From positions 24,234 to 88,233 of the forward strand of contig NZ_BAAAEP010000010.1 in the NCBI RefSeq assembly GCF_039523075.1: a DNA stretch of 64,000 bases. The letters are read 5' to 3'. Positions 1 to 9,307 of this stretch are shown here, in pieces; the stretch's first letter is position 1, and the number at the start of each line of letters is the position of its first letter. The notes beneath the pieces are model-generated. The model was given only the letters and a program-made list of their open reading frames with translations. It was not told where the DNA came from and ran no database searches. This stretch comes from Caenispirillum bisanense (GTDB taxonomy: Bacteria; Pseudomonadota; Alphaproteobacteria; Rhodospirillales; Rhodospirillaceae). The translations under genes and the position numbers were made by a program.

Positions 1-245
1 TCGGCTTCTACCTGACGCTGCTCGGCCGCATCGGGCCGGCGCGGGCCTCCTACGCCACCGTGCTGTTCCCGGTGATCGCCCTTGGCCTCTCCACCCTGGT
101 GGAGGGATACCACTGGCCGGCGGCGGCGGTGGCGGGCATGATCCTGGTACTGGCCGGCAACGTGCTGGTGCTGACCCGCGGCCGCCTGCGCCTGCCGGGG
201 CGCCCGGCGCCGGCCGCCGCTCCGGTGCAGGGGAAGAACGCATGA
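1..245 (+). CDS. EamA/DMT-family membrane transporter, C-terminal end (partial)
   Basis: The gene begins before the window; the frame is open from base 3 and stops at 243-245. The visible ~80 residues contain two hydrophobic helices separated by a short loop with a Tyr-His-Trp-Pro motif, then a basic, Pro/Ala-rich cytoplasmic tail. This matches the last two helices of drug/metabolite transporters of the EamA family (ten-helix exporters of amino acids or metabolites in the inner membrane). The substrate cannot be told from this end. The stop codon overlaps the ATG of the next gene by 4 bases, so the two are probably cotranscribed. Confidence 0.7.
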   Translation, partial: GFYLTLLGRIGPARASYATVLFPVIALGLSTLVEGYHWPAAAVAGMILVLAGNVLVLTRGRLRLPGRPAPAAAPVQGKNA

Positions 246-751
246 TCGCCGATCACTACCGCCTGTTCGCCCGCTACAACGCCTGGGCCAACCGCCGCCT
301 CTACGACGCCTGCCTCGCCCTGCCGACGGGCGAGGCGGTGCGGCAGCGGCCGAGCTTCTTCGGCTCCATCGTCGCCACGCTCAATCACCTGCTGGTGGCC
401 GACCGCATCTGGTTCGGCCGTATCGAAGGCGTCGACTACGGCGCCCGCCGGCTGGACGAGGTGCTCTACGCCAACCTGGAGCACCTGTATGCGGCGCGGG
501 AAGACTTCGACGCCCACATCATCGCCGTCACCGAGGCGTGGGACGACCGCCGGGTGATGCAGCCGCTGCGCTACACCAACCTCGCCGGCGACGTCTTCGA
601 GCAGCCGTTGCAGGTGGTGCTGGCGCACGTCTTCAATCACCAGACCCACCACCGCGGCCAGGTCCACGACATGCTGAGCCAGTGCGAGGGCGCGGCACCG
701 CCGCCGCCGCTCGACCTCATCTTCTATTATCGGGAGGTGTCGGCGACCTGA
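242..751 (+). CDS. DinB-family protein (putative metal-dependent hydrolase fold)
   Basis: This 169-residue protein is the usual length for DinB/YfiT-type four-helix-bundle proteins. The metal-site histidines typical of the family are visible: one in the early Leu-Asn-His-Leu-Leu segment (about residue 43) and two in the C-terminal His-Val-Phe-Asn-His-Gln-Thr-His-His segment (about residues 130-138). Family members bind a divalent metal, and some are thiol-dependent S-transferases; the function of this one is unknown. The ATG overlaps the stop of the upstream transporter. Its 3' end overlaps the convergent PRC-barrel gene by 35 bases. Confidence 0.85.
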   Translation: MIADHYRLFARYNAWANRRLYDACLALPTGEAVRQRPSFFGSIVATLNHLLVADRIWFGRIEGVDYGARRLDEVLYANLEHLYAAREDFDAHIIAVTEAWDDRRVMQPLRYTNLAGDVFEQPLQVVLAHVFNHQTHHRGQVHDMLSQCEGAAPPPPLDLIFYYREVSAT

Positions 752-1112
752 CCGGCGCCCCTTCCAGGGCCCGTTCGGCCGTCGCGCTGTCCAGCGGCGC
801 CACCAGCCGCCCGTCGCGCTGGCGCAGTTCCCGCCACGGCAGCCCCAGCTGACCGCCGTCGACGGCAAAGAAGCTGTCGGCGTCGATGACCGCCACCTGC
901 GGCGTGCCTTCGCCGTCGGCCAGCACGTCCGACAGGATGCCGATTTCCTGCCCGTCGACCGTGTGGACGGTGCGGCCGATGAGGGCGCCGATGGCGGCAT
1001 CCTCCGTCGGCAGGGCGTCGGGCGCCTCGTCCTCGGCAACGGCGGACGGCGGGGCGGCGGCGGCGGCCAGCAGGGCGGCAAGCAGCAGCAGGGCGGCGGG
1101 GCGTGCGGTCAT
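717..1112 (-). CDS. Exported PRC-barrel domain protein
   Basis: The product has 131 residues. The first ~25 form a classic Sec signal peptide (basic start, Leu/Ala core, Ala-Val-Ala cleavage area). The rest matches a PRC-barrel: a conserved Gly-Xaa-Xaa-Val-Xaa-Thr-Val-Asp-Gly-Gln-Glu-Ile-Gly entry strand followed by beta strands. PRC-barrels occur in RimM and in photosynthetic reaction-centre H subunits, and exported single-domain versions of unknown role are common in alphaproteobacteria. I chose the ATG at 1112 because a GGAGGAG ribosome site lies 8 bases upstream. The gene is monocistronic and converges on the DinB gene. Confidence 0.75.
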   Translation of the reverse strand: MTARPAALLLLAALLAAAAAPPSAVAEDEAPDALPTEDAAIGALIGRTVHTVDGQEIGILSDVLADGEGTPQVAVIDADSFFAVDGGQLGLPWRELRQRDGRLVAPLDSATAERALEGAPVRSPTPPDNRR

Positions 1113-1182
1113 GGTGTCGTCTCCTCCCAACTCCGGCCGCCATAACGCTTGAGGCGGTCGCGGCGGTGCAGAGGGCGGAGGC

Positions 1183-1767
1183 TCAGCCGCGCAGCCACAT
1201 CACCATGGGCTTTTCCGTCTCCGCCGGCTCGTCGATGTCCTGCCAGGAGAAGGTGGCGATCATGTCCGGGCGGGGCACGTAGCCGCGCTTGCGCCAGAAG
1301 GCATCGTGCGGGCGGTAGTCGGCCGGCCGGCGCGGATGGTCGGGCGGCCGCCGGACGGCGCAGAAGGCGGTGATGGCGAAGCCAAGCTCCCGCGCCCGCG
1401 CCTCGCGCCCGTCGAAGAAGGCATGGCCGAGGCCCCGGCCGCGATACTCCGGCAGCAGCACGCTTTCCCCCAGGTAGAACACCCGCGCCGGGTCGATGCC
1501 CGCGGCCCGGAAGGGGGCGGCGACGTTGTCGGTATCGTCCGTCAGCGGCAGGGCGGTGGCGGCGCCGATCACGCGGGCGCCGTCGAAGGCGGCGATGATC
1601 ACCCCGCCGGCCGAGGCGGCATAGGGCGCCAGGTACTGCCGTTCGTACTCCGGGCTGCCGGCGTAGAGATAGGGGTACTCGCGGAACACGGCGATGCGCA
1701 GCGCCGCCAGATCGTCGAACAGGGCGCGGGCGGCATCGCCGGTCAGGCTTTCGACACGCAGGGCCAT
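1183..1767 (-). CDS. GNAT-family N-acetyltransferase
   Basis: This is a 194-residue GNAT-fold protein. The acetyl-CoA pyrophosphate-binding segment is visible as Leu-Pro-Glu-Tyr-Arg-Gly-Arg-Gly-Leu-Gly-His (motif A, about residues 108-118), preceded by the strand Val-Phe-Tyr-Leu-Gly-Glu-Ser. It should acetylate a small molecule or an N-terminus, but the substrate cannot be read from sequence. It is one of two unrelated GNAT genes in the first 3 kb and is separated from trxA by about 100 bases that contain a strong hairpin. Confidence 0.85.
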   Translation of the reverse strand: MALRVESLTGDAARALFDDLAALRIAVFREYPYLYAGSPEYERQYLAPYAASAGGVIIAAFDGARVIGAATALPLTDDTDNVAAPFRAAGIDPARVFYLGESVLLPEYRGRGLGHAFFDGREARARELGFAITAFCAVRRPPDHPRRPADYRPHDAFWRKRGYVPRPDMIATFSWQDIDEPAETEKPMVMWLRG

Positions 1768-1805
1768 GGGGCGGCATCTCCCGACAGGCGGCGTCTCCCG
1801 ACAGA

Positions 1806-1840
1806 CCGACCCCCGCCGGAGCGTCTCGGGCGGGGGTCGG
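1806..1840 (-). terminator. Strong hairpin downstream of trxA (possible terminator, no U-tract)
   Basis: A perfect 12-bp inverted repeat (1806-1817 with 1829-1840, arm CCGACCCCCGCC) with an 11-base loop lies about 33 bases past the trxA stop. There is no T-run on the trxA-distal side, so it may act as an RNA-stabilising stem or a weak terminator rather than a textbook intrinsic terminator. Confidence 0.4.
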
Positions 1841-1872
1841 GCTCGGTCAGTGCAGGCGATCCGCGCGGGCGG

Positions 1873-2187
1873 TCAGATCACCGACTCAACCCACTCGACC
1901 AGCTTGCTCTTGGGCAGGGCGCCGATCTTGGTGGCGGCGACCTGGCCGTCCTTGAACACCATCAGGGTCGGAATGCCGCGCACGCCGTACTTGGACGGCG
2001 TCATGGGATTCTCGTCGATGTTGATCTTGGCGACCACGAGGCGCTCGCCCATTTCGGTCGAGATCTCTTCCAGCGCCGGGGCGATCTGACGGCACGGACC
2101 GCACCATTCGGCCCAGAAGTCCAGCAGCACGGGGGTGGAGGACTTCAGGACCTCGGCGTCGAACGAGTCGTCGGTGACCTGCTTCAT
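1873..2187 (-). CDS. trxA: Thioredoxin
   Basis: This 104-residue protein has the standard length of thioredoxin 1. The active site Trp-Cys-Gly-Pro-Cys is at about residues 28-32. The cis-proline loop Gly-Ile-Pro-Thr-Leu and the following Phe-Lys-Asp-Gly segment are also present. It is a cytoplasmic dithiol reductant for ribonucleotide reductase, peroxiredoxins and others, recharged by thioredoxin reductase. An AAAGGAAA ribosome site sits just upstream of the ATG. It is the last gene of the long minus-strand block containing addBA, an arrangement common in Rhodospirillales. Confidence 0.95.
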   Translation of the reverse strand: MKQVTDDSFDAEVLKSSTPVLLDFWAEWCGPCRQIAPALEEISTEMGERLVVAKINIDENPMTPSKYGVRGIPTLMVFKDGQVAATKIGALPKSKLVEWVESVI

Positions 2188-2317
2188 AAAGGGGTTTCCT
2201 TTCGTTGCGTGCAGCAGGTCGTCGGTCCTGCCGCCCTTGTCGCATGGACTCTAGGAAGCGGCGGCAAAGGCGTCAAGCATGGCGCCCGCCGGTGCCGCCC
2301 GCCCGCGCGGGGGCCGC

Positions 2318-2785
2318 TCAGAGATCGAGGTCGTAGCGGACGAAGCTGGTCAGCCGCCCCAGCTTGTCGTACAGGCCGCGGGCGGCGGTGTTGTCGGCAT
2401 GGGTCTGCCAGTAGAGGCGATGCCACCCGCGCGAGCGGCCACGGCAGGCCAGCGTCTCGATCAGCCGCCGCGCCACGCCCTTGCCCCGCGCCGCCGGGGC
2501 GACGAACAGGTCTTCCAGGTAGCACACCGGCTTTTCCGACCAGGTGCCGTCGTGCAGCACGGTGACCGCGAAGCCGATCACCCGTTCGCTGGCGGTATCC
2601 ACCGCCATCAGGCAGTTGACCGGCGAAGCGGGATCGAGGATGCGGTTCCAGGTGTAGGCGGTCACCCGTTCCGGTACGTCGGCCTTGTAGAAGGCGACGT
2701 AGTCCGCCCACAGGGCGCGCCAGTCGGCTTCGTGGAAGGGCTCGGCGTCGCGGATCTGCACGGCGGGCAGGTCGCGGCGGGTCAT
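2318..2785 (-). CDS. GNAT-family N-acetyltransferase
   Basis: This 155-residue GNAT protein has a well-formed acetyl-CoA site: Leu-Phe-Val-Ala-Pro-Ala-Ala-Arg-Gly-Lys-Gly-Val-Ala-Arg (about residues 91-104), then Tyr-Trp-Gln-Thr-His-Ala-Asp-Asn-Thr-Ala-Ala-Arg-Gly-Leu-Tyr, the usual motif B. The pattern resembles polyamine or amino-acid acetyltransferases, but the substrate is unknown. Its ATG overlaps the addA stop in an ATGA tetranucleotide, so it is translationally coupled to addA. Confidence 0.88.
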   Translation of the reverse strand: MTRRDLPAVQIRDAEPFHEADWRALWADYVAFYKADVPERVTAYTWNRILDPASPVNCLMAVDTASERVIGFAVTVLHDGTWSEKPVCYLEDLFVAPAARGKGVARRLIETLACRGRSRGWHRLYWQTHADNTAARGLYDKLGRLTSFVRYDLDL

Positions 2786-5700
2786 CGGGCCATCTCCTCG
2801 ATCAGCATGTCCAGGCGGTCCGGCGGCAGCTCCATGAGGCGCGGGCCGTCGGTCCAGAGCAGAGCACAGCGCACCGGCCGGCCGGGGTACAGGTCCTTTA
2901 GCGCCCCCCTGTACGCGGCCATCTGCCGCAGGTAGGCGTCGGCCACGTCGGCGACGGCGGTGGGGGGCGGGCGGTTGGTCTTGTAGTCGACCACCAGCAC
3001 GGCGTCGTCGGTGACCACCAGCCGGTCGACCTGACCCGACACCACATGCCGCCCGACCAGCCCGACGATGGGCACCTCCGCCCGCGAGCCGGGGCCGAAC
3101 AGCGGCGCGAAATCGGCTTCTTCCAGCACCGCCAGGGTTTCGGCGGCGATGGCGGCGCGGTCTTCCGGCGGCAGGTCCCAGGCCGGGCGGGCGAGGAACC
3201 GCTCCGCCGCCGCCGGTCGGGCCGTTTCCGGCAGGTCGGGCAGGCTTTGCAGCAGGCGGTGGATGAGGCGGCCGCGCTGGAACCGCACCCGCTCCCGCTG
3301 CGCCTCCGCCCCCACCGGCGAGCGCACCGGCGGTTCCTCCTGCACCGGGGCGGAGGGGGCCAGCGGACGCGGCGGACGCGGCTCCGCCCCCGGCGCGGCG
3401 CGCATCCAGGCGGGCAGCGGCTCGCGCGCCTCTTCCTCGGCGCGGGCCGGGCGGACGCGGTCGGGCGGCGCCTTCTGCGGCGAGACGAGGCGCAGCACGG
3501 CGGCGCCGTCGGTTTCGCCGGCGGCGGCCAGGAAGGCGTCCTCCGCCTCCGTCGCCAGAGGCTTCACCGCAGCGGTGATGAGATCGTACCAGCAGCCGGC
3601 GGGACGGGCCTTGCGGGTTTCCCAGCCGCAGACGATCAGCCGGTCCTCCGCCCGCGTCATGGCGACGTAGAGCAGGCGGCGGTATTCCCGCTCACGCGCC
3701 AGCTTGGCGGCGTCCTTGAGGCCCTGGCAGACCTCCTCCGCCGCCTCGGAGTTGGGGGGCCACAGCAGCAGCTTGTCCTCGCCGTCGCCGTGCCACAGCA
3801 GGGTCGGGCCGGTGGCCGGCATCTGCATGCAGTCGGGCAGGAACACCACGGGCGCCTGCAGGCCCTTGGAGCCGTGGACGGTCATCACCCGCACGGCGTC
3901 GCGGTCGCCGCTTTCCAGGTCGCGCTTGATCTCGGTGGCGCCGGTCTCGAACCAGTGCAGGAAGCCCTGCAGGCTGGGGGCGTGGGTGCGTTCGAAGGCG
4001 AGTGTCATCGACAGGAACTCGTCGATGGGGTCTTCCGCCTCCCACCCCAGGCGGCCGAGCAGCTTGCGCCGCCCTTCCAGCGGGCCGGACAGCACATGGG
4101 CATAAAGCTCGTGCGGACGCAGGAAGTCGGCCCGCCGCAGCAGGTCGGCCAGGGCGTCGTAGGCGCGGCCGAAGGCATCGTCGGCGCCGGCCCGCTCCGA
4201 CAGCGCCGCCCACAGCCGGCCCTTGCGGCCGTGCGCCAGATCGAACAGCTGCTCCTCGCTCAGGCCGACGAGCGGCCCCTTCAGCACGCAGGCGAGCGTC
4301 AGGTCGTCGTCGGGCAGCAGCAGGAACTGGCCGAGCGCCATCAGGTCCATGACCGCCATCTGCTCGGTCAGCACCATGCGGTCGACGCCCGCCACCTCGA
4401 CGTTCAGTTCCTTCAGCGACCGCACCAGATCCTCGACGAAGGGACCGCGGCGACGCACCAGCACCATGATGTCGCCGGGGCGGATGGGGCGGTCGGCGCT
4501 GTCCAGCCGCTCGCCGCCGCGCACCATGGCGTCGATGCGCCGCGCCACCAGCCGGGCGAGGCGGGTCTGGGCGCTGTCGCCGGTGATGCGCTCGATGGGC
4601 GGTTTCCAGGCGTCCGGCTCGGCCAGATCGGTGGGCAGCACCGGCGGCCATACCTCCACCATGCCGCCCTGCCCGCGGCGGAAGGGGATGTGGCGCACCG
4701 CCTCGCCGGGCAGCACGACGCCGTCCTGGGCGGCGGAGGAGGTGAACACCGCATCCACCGCCTCCAGCACCGCCGGGGCGGAGCGGAAGCTGAACTCCAG
4801 CGGCACCTCGTCCCAGGTGGCGCCGGCGGCCGGCACATGGTCGGCGAACAGCGCCCGCATGTGCTCGAAGGCATCGGGGTCGGCGCCCTGGAAGCTGTAG
4901 ATGGACTGCTTGCGGTCGCCGACCGCGAACACTGTCCGCGTCACCCCTTCGCGGGCGCCGACGCCGGAGAAGAACTCGCGGGTGATGGCGCCGACCACCG
5001 CCCACTGGTCGGGGTTGGTGTCCTGCGCCTCGTCGATCAGCAGGTGGTCGAGGCCGGCGTCCAGCTTGTAGAGCACCCAGGCGGCGCGGCCTTCGTCTTC
5101 CAGCAGGCGGCGGGCGGTCTGGATCAGGTCGTCGTAGTCCATGCGGGCGCGCGACCGCTTCCACCCTTCGTACCGGCCGAGCACGGCGCTGGCGATGTGC
5201 AGCAGCGCCGCCGTGGCGGCGGCGACGGCGCAGGCGCGGATGCGGGCGGCCAGGGCGCACAGGCGTTCCGCCTCCGCCGCCAGGATGTCCTCGGCCATGG
5301 GGTTGGCCTTGAGGGCGGCCTTGGTCGCCAGGGTCTTGCGCACCTCGCCCTTGGCGGTGAGGAAGACGCCGCACCAGTCGGTCCAGGCCACCGCCCGCGC
5401 CGCGCCGTCGCCGGCCAGGAAGGCCGCCATCACGTCGGCCTTCTCGCAATCCTTGGCGCTGCCCGCCTGCAGGGCGGCGATGCACAGGCGCAGGCCGGCG
5501 GCATCGAAGGCGTCGTCGGCGCAGGCGCGGGTGATGACGTCGACCGGCCGTTCCCCCGGCGCCACGCCCAGCGTCCCGCACACCGCCGCCACCGCGCCGG
5601 AAAGGCCGCCGTGGCGCTCCAGCATGCGGCGGATGCGGCCGCGCTGGGTGGCCAGTTCGGCCAGCAGGTCGGGGAACTTCATCTCGTGGACCAGCCGGGT

Positions 5701-6276
5701 GAGCGCCGCCAGCGCCTCCGCCAGCTCCCAGTCGACGCCGGCGCGGGCGCGCGACAGCACGAACTCCTGCGCTTCGGCCATGGCCTCGGCGGCATCGCGG
5801 TCGTCCATCACCTCGAAGTGGGGGGCGACGCCGGCCTCCAGCGGAAACCGCCGCAGCAGCGCCTGACAGAAGCTGTGGATGGTCTGGATCTTCATGCCGC
5901 CCGGCACGTCCAGCACGCGGGCGAACAGCCGTCGCGCCAGCCGCACCTGCCCGGCCGCCGGAGCGGCGCCGAGCAGCTTGGTCAGCTGCGCCGTCAGGTC
6001 GGCGTCGGACAGGGTGGTCCACAGCGCCAGCCGGTTGGCAAGGCGGGTGGACATCTCCGCCGCCGCCGCCTTGGTGAAGGTGAGGCAGAGGATCTTGTCC
6101 GGCGCCGTGCCGGCCAGCAGCAGGGTCAGCACGCGGTCGGTCAGCACCTTGGTCTTGCCGGTGCCGGCCGAGGCCCCCACCCACACCGACGCATCGGCGC
6201 GGGCGGCCCGGCGCTGCGGGATTTCCGGGTCGAAGGCGGCGGGCGTGGAGGGGGGCGTGGAGGTGGACAAGGTCAT
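2782..6276 (-). CDS. addA: AddA: helicase-nuclease subunit of AddAB
   Basis: The 1164-residue protein is the 3'-5' helicase and nuclease subunit of the AddAB double-strand-break repair enzyme, the alphaproteobacterial counterpart of RecBCD. Visible motifs are Walker A (Gly-Ala-Ser-Ala-Gly-Thr-Gly-Lys-Thr, about residue 32), the DEAQDT Walker B box, Gly-Asp-Arg-Lys-Gln-Ser-Ile-Tyr, the Thr-Val-His-Gly-Ser-Lys-Gly-Leu motif, and a C-terminal RecB-type nuclease with Val-Val-Asp-Tyr-Lys-Thr-Asn. The open frame runs 186 codons further upstream, but that part is the shadow of addB. The ATG at 6276 overlaps the addB stop (ATGA), which fixes the start. Confidence 0.96.
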   Translation of the reverse strand: MTLSTSTPPSTPAAFDPEIPQRRAARADASVWVGASAGTGKTKVLTDRVLTLLLAGTAPDKILCLTFTKAAAAEMSTRLANRLALWTTLSDADLTAQLTKLLGAAPAAGQVRLARRLFARVLDVPGGMKIQTIHSFCQALLRRFPLEAGVAPHFEVMDDRDAAEAMAEAQEFVLSRARAGVDWELAEALAALTRLVHEMKFPDLLAELATQRGRIRRMLERHGGLSGAVAAVCGTLGVAPGERPVDVITRACADDAFDAAGLRLCIAALQAGSAKDCEKADVMAAFLAGDGAARAVAWTDWCGVFLTAKGEVRKTLATKAALKANPMAEDILAAEAERLCALAARIRACAVAAATAALLHIASAVLGRYEGWKRSRARMDYDDLIQTARRLLEDEGRAAWVLYKLDAGLDHLLIDEAQDTNPDQWAVVGAITREFFSGVGAREGVTRTVFAVGDRKQSIYSFQGADPDAFEHMRALFADHVPAAGATWDEVPLEFSFRSAPAVLEAVDAVFTSSAAQDGVVLPGEAVRHIPFRRGQGGMVEVWPPVLPTDLAEPDAWKPPIERITGDSAQTRLARLVARRIDAMVRGGERLDSADRPIRPGDIMVLVRRRGPFVEDLVRSLKELNVEVAGVDRMVLTEQMAVMDLMALGQFLLLPDDDLTLACVLKGPLVGLSEEQLFDLAHGRKGRLWAALSERAGADDAFGRAYDALADLLRRADFLRPHELYAHVLSGPLEGRRKLLGRLGWEAEDPIDEFLSMTLAFERTHAPSLQGFLHWFETGATEIKRDLESGDRDAVRVMTVHGSKGLQAPVVFLPDCMQMPATGPTLLWHGDGEDKLLLWPPNSEAAEEVCQGLKDAAKLAREREYRRLLYVAMTRAEDRLIVCGWETRKARPAGCWYDLITAAVKPLATEAEDAFLAAAGETDGAAVLRLVSPQKAPPDRVRPARAEEEAREPLPAWMRAAPGAEPRPPRPLAPSAPVQEEPPVRSPVGAEAQRERVRFQRGRLIHRLLQSLPDLPETARPAAAERFLARPAWDLPPEDRAAIAAETLAVLEEADFAPLFGPGSRAEVPIVGLVGRHVVSGQVDRLVVTDDAVLVVDYKTNRPPPTAVADVADAYLRQMAAYRGALKDLYPGRPVRCALLWTDGPRLMELPPDRLDMLIEEMAR

Positions 6277-9200
6277 TCGCCGTCTCCGCCGCCCGAAGCC
6301 CATTCCTTGACGCGGGCGAGATGCAGATAGTCGCTGTAGGCGGGCGCGAAGTCGGGGTGCGGCCGCGCCTCGTAAGGGGTGTCGGCATCGTCGAACACCC
6401 GCACCAGCGCCTGCAGCCCGGCCAGCGCCTCCGCCGCCAGATCGTGGGGGGTCTTGTCCTTGTGGGCGGGGCGGTCCTCGCCGCCGGCATCGCCGCCCTT
6501 CAGCCGCCAGTAGGTGAGCGCCGACACCGGCCGCGCCGGCACGCCCTCGAAGCCGCCGCGCTCGGCGATCACCGCTTCCAGCGGCAGCTGCGGGGCATAG
6601 CCCGCCGCCACTTCCTTGGGCGACGGCGGCATGCCGGTCTTGTAGTCGAGGATCGCCAGACTGCCGTCGTGCAGCAGGTCGATGCGGTCGGCGGTGGCGG
6701 TCAGGGTGAAGGGGCCGCCGGGGGCGTCGAAGGTGAAGCTGCCCTTGCACTCCACGAAGGGGGTGTGGAGGTGGGGCCGCCGCGCCGCTTCCTGCGCCAC
6801 GAACCAGCGCGCCACGCTCTCGAACCGCGGCCACCAGAAGGCCCAGACGCCGGGCTGCGCCATGTGCGCCTCAAACACCTCGCGGCCGATGGCGAGCAGG
6901 GCCTCCAGCGGATCGGCCGGCAGCGCGTCGGGGTGGCGCAGGATGAAGGTTTCCAGCGCCTTGTGGACCAGCGAGCCGTAATCGGCGGCGCCGGGGTCGG
7001 CATCCAGCGGGTCGAGGGCGCGCAGGCCCAGGACGTGCTCGGCATAGATGGCGTAGGGGTCGCGCATCCACTTCTCGATCTTGGTGACCGACAGCCGCCG
7101 CGGCCGCGCCGCCACCGGCGGGCGCGGCGCCGGGCGCGGTGCCGGCTCGATGCGCGCCGGGCGGTCGATGCCCTGGGCCCAGTCAAGCCAGTGCAGGCCG
7201 CGCGCCTGCCATTCGGCGGGGTCGAGGCCGCCGGCCCGCATCACCGTCTCCAGCCGCAGCAGCCAGCGCGACGGCACCGTCGGCGCCCCCTCCACCCGCT
7301 CCGCCCGGGTGATGACCACTTCCGGCGCGCAGAAGGCCTGGGCGAAGTCGTGCGCCGACAGGCCGGTGCGCCATTCCGGGCGCGGCAGGCCGAAGCGGTC
7401 GCGCATGGGGCGGCTCATCCACGGGTCATGGCCGGGGTCTTCCGGCCAGGTGCCCTCGTTCAGGCCGGCGAGGATCACCAGATCGGCCTGCATGAAGCGG
7501 GCTTCGATCAGACCGAGGATGGCAAGGCGCGGGTGCAGGCTGTAGTCGGGGCGCACCTGCACGCCGGTCGCCAGCGATTCGAACAGCGCCGGCCACGACG
7601 ACGGCCGCACCGGTGGCAGGATGGCGCCGTGGTTGGCGAGGTCCACCGCCAATTCCGCCGCCGCCGCGCCGGCCGCGCCGGCCCACAGGCGCTGCGGCCC
7701 GCTTTCCTCGTCGGTGGCGGCCAGGGCTTCGGCCACCCGCATATGGGCATCGGCGATGTCGCGCACCGCCACCGCCTCGGCCGCCATCAGGTCGGTGAAC
7801 GGGCGCAGGGTGGCGGCCAGCCGGTCGAGCCAGCGCGACAGCCGCTGCGCCGTTTCCTCGTGCGGCGTGCCGTCGTATTGCACCAGCACCGCCTTCAGGC
7901 CGGCGATGCCCGGCGCCGGGCGCGGGCCGCGCAGCACCAGCCGTTCCAGCCGCCGCACCTTGTCGCGGAACCACCGCAGGCTCTCGCCGCCGCCGCTGAG
8001 CGGATGCTTGAGCAGCGCCAGCAGCGGCAGCGGCGCGAGGTCGGAAGCCACCGCATCGGCCAGCAGCCGCAGGTAGACGCCGGGCGGCGTGCCGCGCAGG
8101 GGGCGGCCGGCGGAGTCGTCCATCTCCACCTCCCACCGCTTCAGCTCCGCCGCCACGCGGCGGCCAATGTCGCGGTCGGGGGTGACCAGCATGACGGTCT
8201 TGTCGGGGCTCGCCAGCGCCTCGCGCATCATCAGGGCGATGGCCGTCGCTTCCTCGCGCGGGGTCGGGCAATCCAGCCGGGTGACGCCCGCCACCGCCTG
8301 CGGCGCCAGCGGCGCCATGTCGCGCCAGGCATCGGTGGTGGCGGCCGGGCGCATGGCCTCCGACACCAGCCGCAGGCGGTCGGGCGGCACCGGGGCGGCG
8401 GGCATCACCTCCGGGTGGTATTCAGTAACCGTCATGCGGTCGATGCCGAAGCGCGCCAGCAGCAGCTTGAGGCCGTGCTGCGGGTGGCTCTGTTCCAGCG
8501 CCTCCCACGTCGCATCGTCCAAGCCGAGGTCGAGCCCCGGCAGCACCACCGCCCCGCGCGGCAGGCGGGCGATGCAGGCCAGCAGGTCACCGGCGGCGGG
8601 CGTCGGCCGGGCGGTCTCGACGGCGATGACCCAGCCCTTGGGCGGCGCCTGCGTCCACGCCTCCCCCTGCATCTGCTGCAGGCGGTTGCGCCACTCCACC
8701 CGGTCGAGGCGCCCGGCATCGGCCAGATACTCCGGCCAGAAGCGGGTCAGCACGGTGAGGAACTGCAGGGTGATCTGCCAGTGCTCGGCGTATTCCTCCG
8801 GCACCAGGGTGGCGAGGCCGTCGAACGACAGCCGCTCGGTCTGCACCTGGTCGAGCAGCCGGCCCAGTTCCACCGCCAGCCGGGCGGCCTGTTCCGGCGG
8901 CGTCTTCTCGTCGGTGCCGGGCAGCGGCATGGCCATCACCAGCCGGGTCAGCGCCAGCAGCCGCTGCATGGGCTCGATGGGCGGCGGCAGGTCGAGGTCG
9001 GGGGCGGAGCCGTCGCGCTGGAAAGCGGCGAACAGGGTCTCGTCCTCGTCCAGATTGCCGAAGGTCAGCAGGCGCGGCAGCAGCATCGGCCGCCCGCCGG
9101 ACCGCCGCAGGAACGCCTCGCGCAAGGCCCGGCAGGCGCGGCGGGTGGGCAGCAGCACGGTGCCTTCCGCCAGCGCCAGCGGGTCGCCGCCGGTATCGGC

Positions 9201-9287
9201 CAGGATGCCGGCCGCCAGCACGTCGAGGAACGGACGGTGCGGGGCAATGGTGCGGACGGTGGCGGCAGCAGCGACGGCGGCGGTCAT
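6273..9287 (-). CDS. addB: AddB: second nuclease/inactive-helicase subunit of AddAB
   Basis: This 1004-residue protein is the partner of AddA. It has an N-terminal helicase-like region with a degenerate nucleotide site, and a C-terminal PDDEXK nuclease signature Ala-Ile-Leu-Asp-Tyr-Lys-Thr-Gly-Met-Pro-Pro near residue 880. AddB and AddA together resect DNA ends and load RecA after Chi-like recognition. The ATG at 9287 follows an AGGAGG-like element between it and the phosphoesterase stop. The frame stays open far upstream, but that region codes for the phosphoesterase in another frame. Confidence 0.95.
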   Translation of the reverse strand: MTAAVAAAATVRTIAPHRPFLDVLAAGILADTGGDPLALAEGTVLLPTRRACRALREAFLRRSGGRPMLLPRLLTFGNLDEDETLFAAFQRDGSAPDLDLPPPIEPMQRLLALTRLVMAMPLPGTDEKTPPEQAARLAVELGRLLDQVQTERLSFDGLATLVPEEYAEHWQITLQFLTVLTRFWPEYLADAGRLDRVEWRNRLQQMQGEAWTQAPPKGWVIAVETARPTPAAGDLLACIARLPRGAVVLPGLDLGLDDATWEALEQSHPQHGLKLLLARFGIDRMTVTEYHPEVMPAAPVPPDRLRLVSEAMRPAATTDAWRDMAPLAPQAVAGVTRLDCPTPREEATAIALMMREALASPDKTVMLVTPDRDIGRRVAAELKRWEVEMDDSAGRPLRGTPPGVYLRLLADAVASDLAPLPLLALLKHPLSGGGESLRWFRDKVRRLERLVLRGPRPAPGIAGLKAVLVQYDGTPHEETAQRLSRWLDRLAATLRPFTDLMAAEAVAVRDIADAHMRVAEALAATDEESGPQRLWAGAAGAAAAELAVDLANHGAILPPVRPSSWPALFESLATGVQVRPDYSLHPRLAILGLIEARFMQADLVILAGLNEGTWPEDPGHDPWMSRPMRDRFGLPRPEWRTGLSAHDFAQAFCAPEVVITRAERVEGAPTVPSRWLLRLETVMRAGGLDPAEWQARGLHWLDWAQGIDRPARIEPAPRPAPRPPVAARPRRLSVTKIEKWMRDPYAIYAEHVLGLRALDPLDADPGAADYGSLVHKALETFILRHPDALPADPLEALLAIGREVFEAHMAQPGVWAFWWPRFESVARWFVAQEAARRPHLHTPFVECKGSFTFDAPGGPFTLTATADRIDLLHDGSLAILDYKTGMPPSPKEVAAGYAPQLPLEAVIAERGGFEGVPARPVSALTYWRLKGGDAGGEDRPAHKDKTPHDLAAEALAGLQALVRVFDDADTPYEARPHPDFAPAYSDYLHLARVKEWASGGGDGE

Positions 9288-9307
9288 GACGGCTCTCGGC
9301 AGGAGGC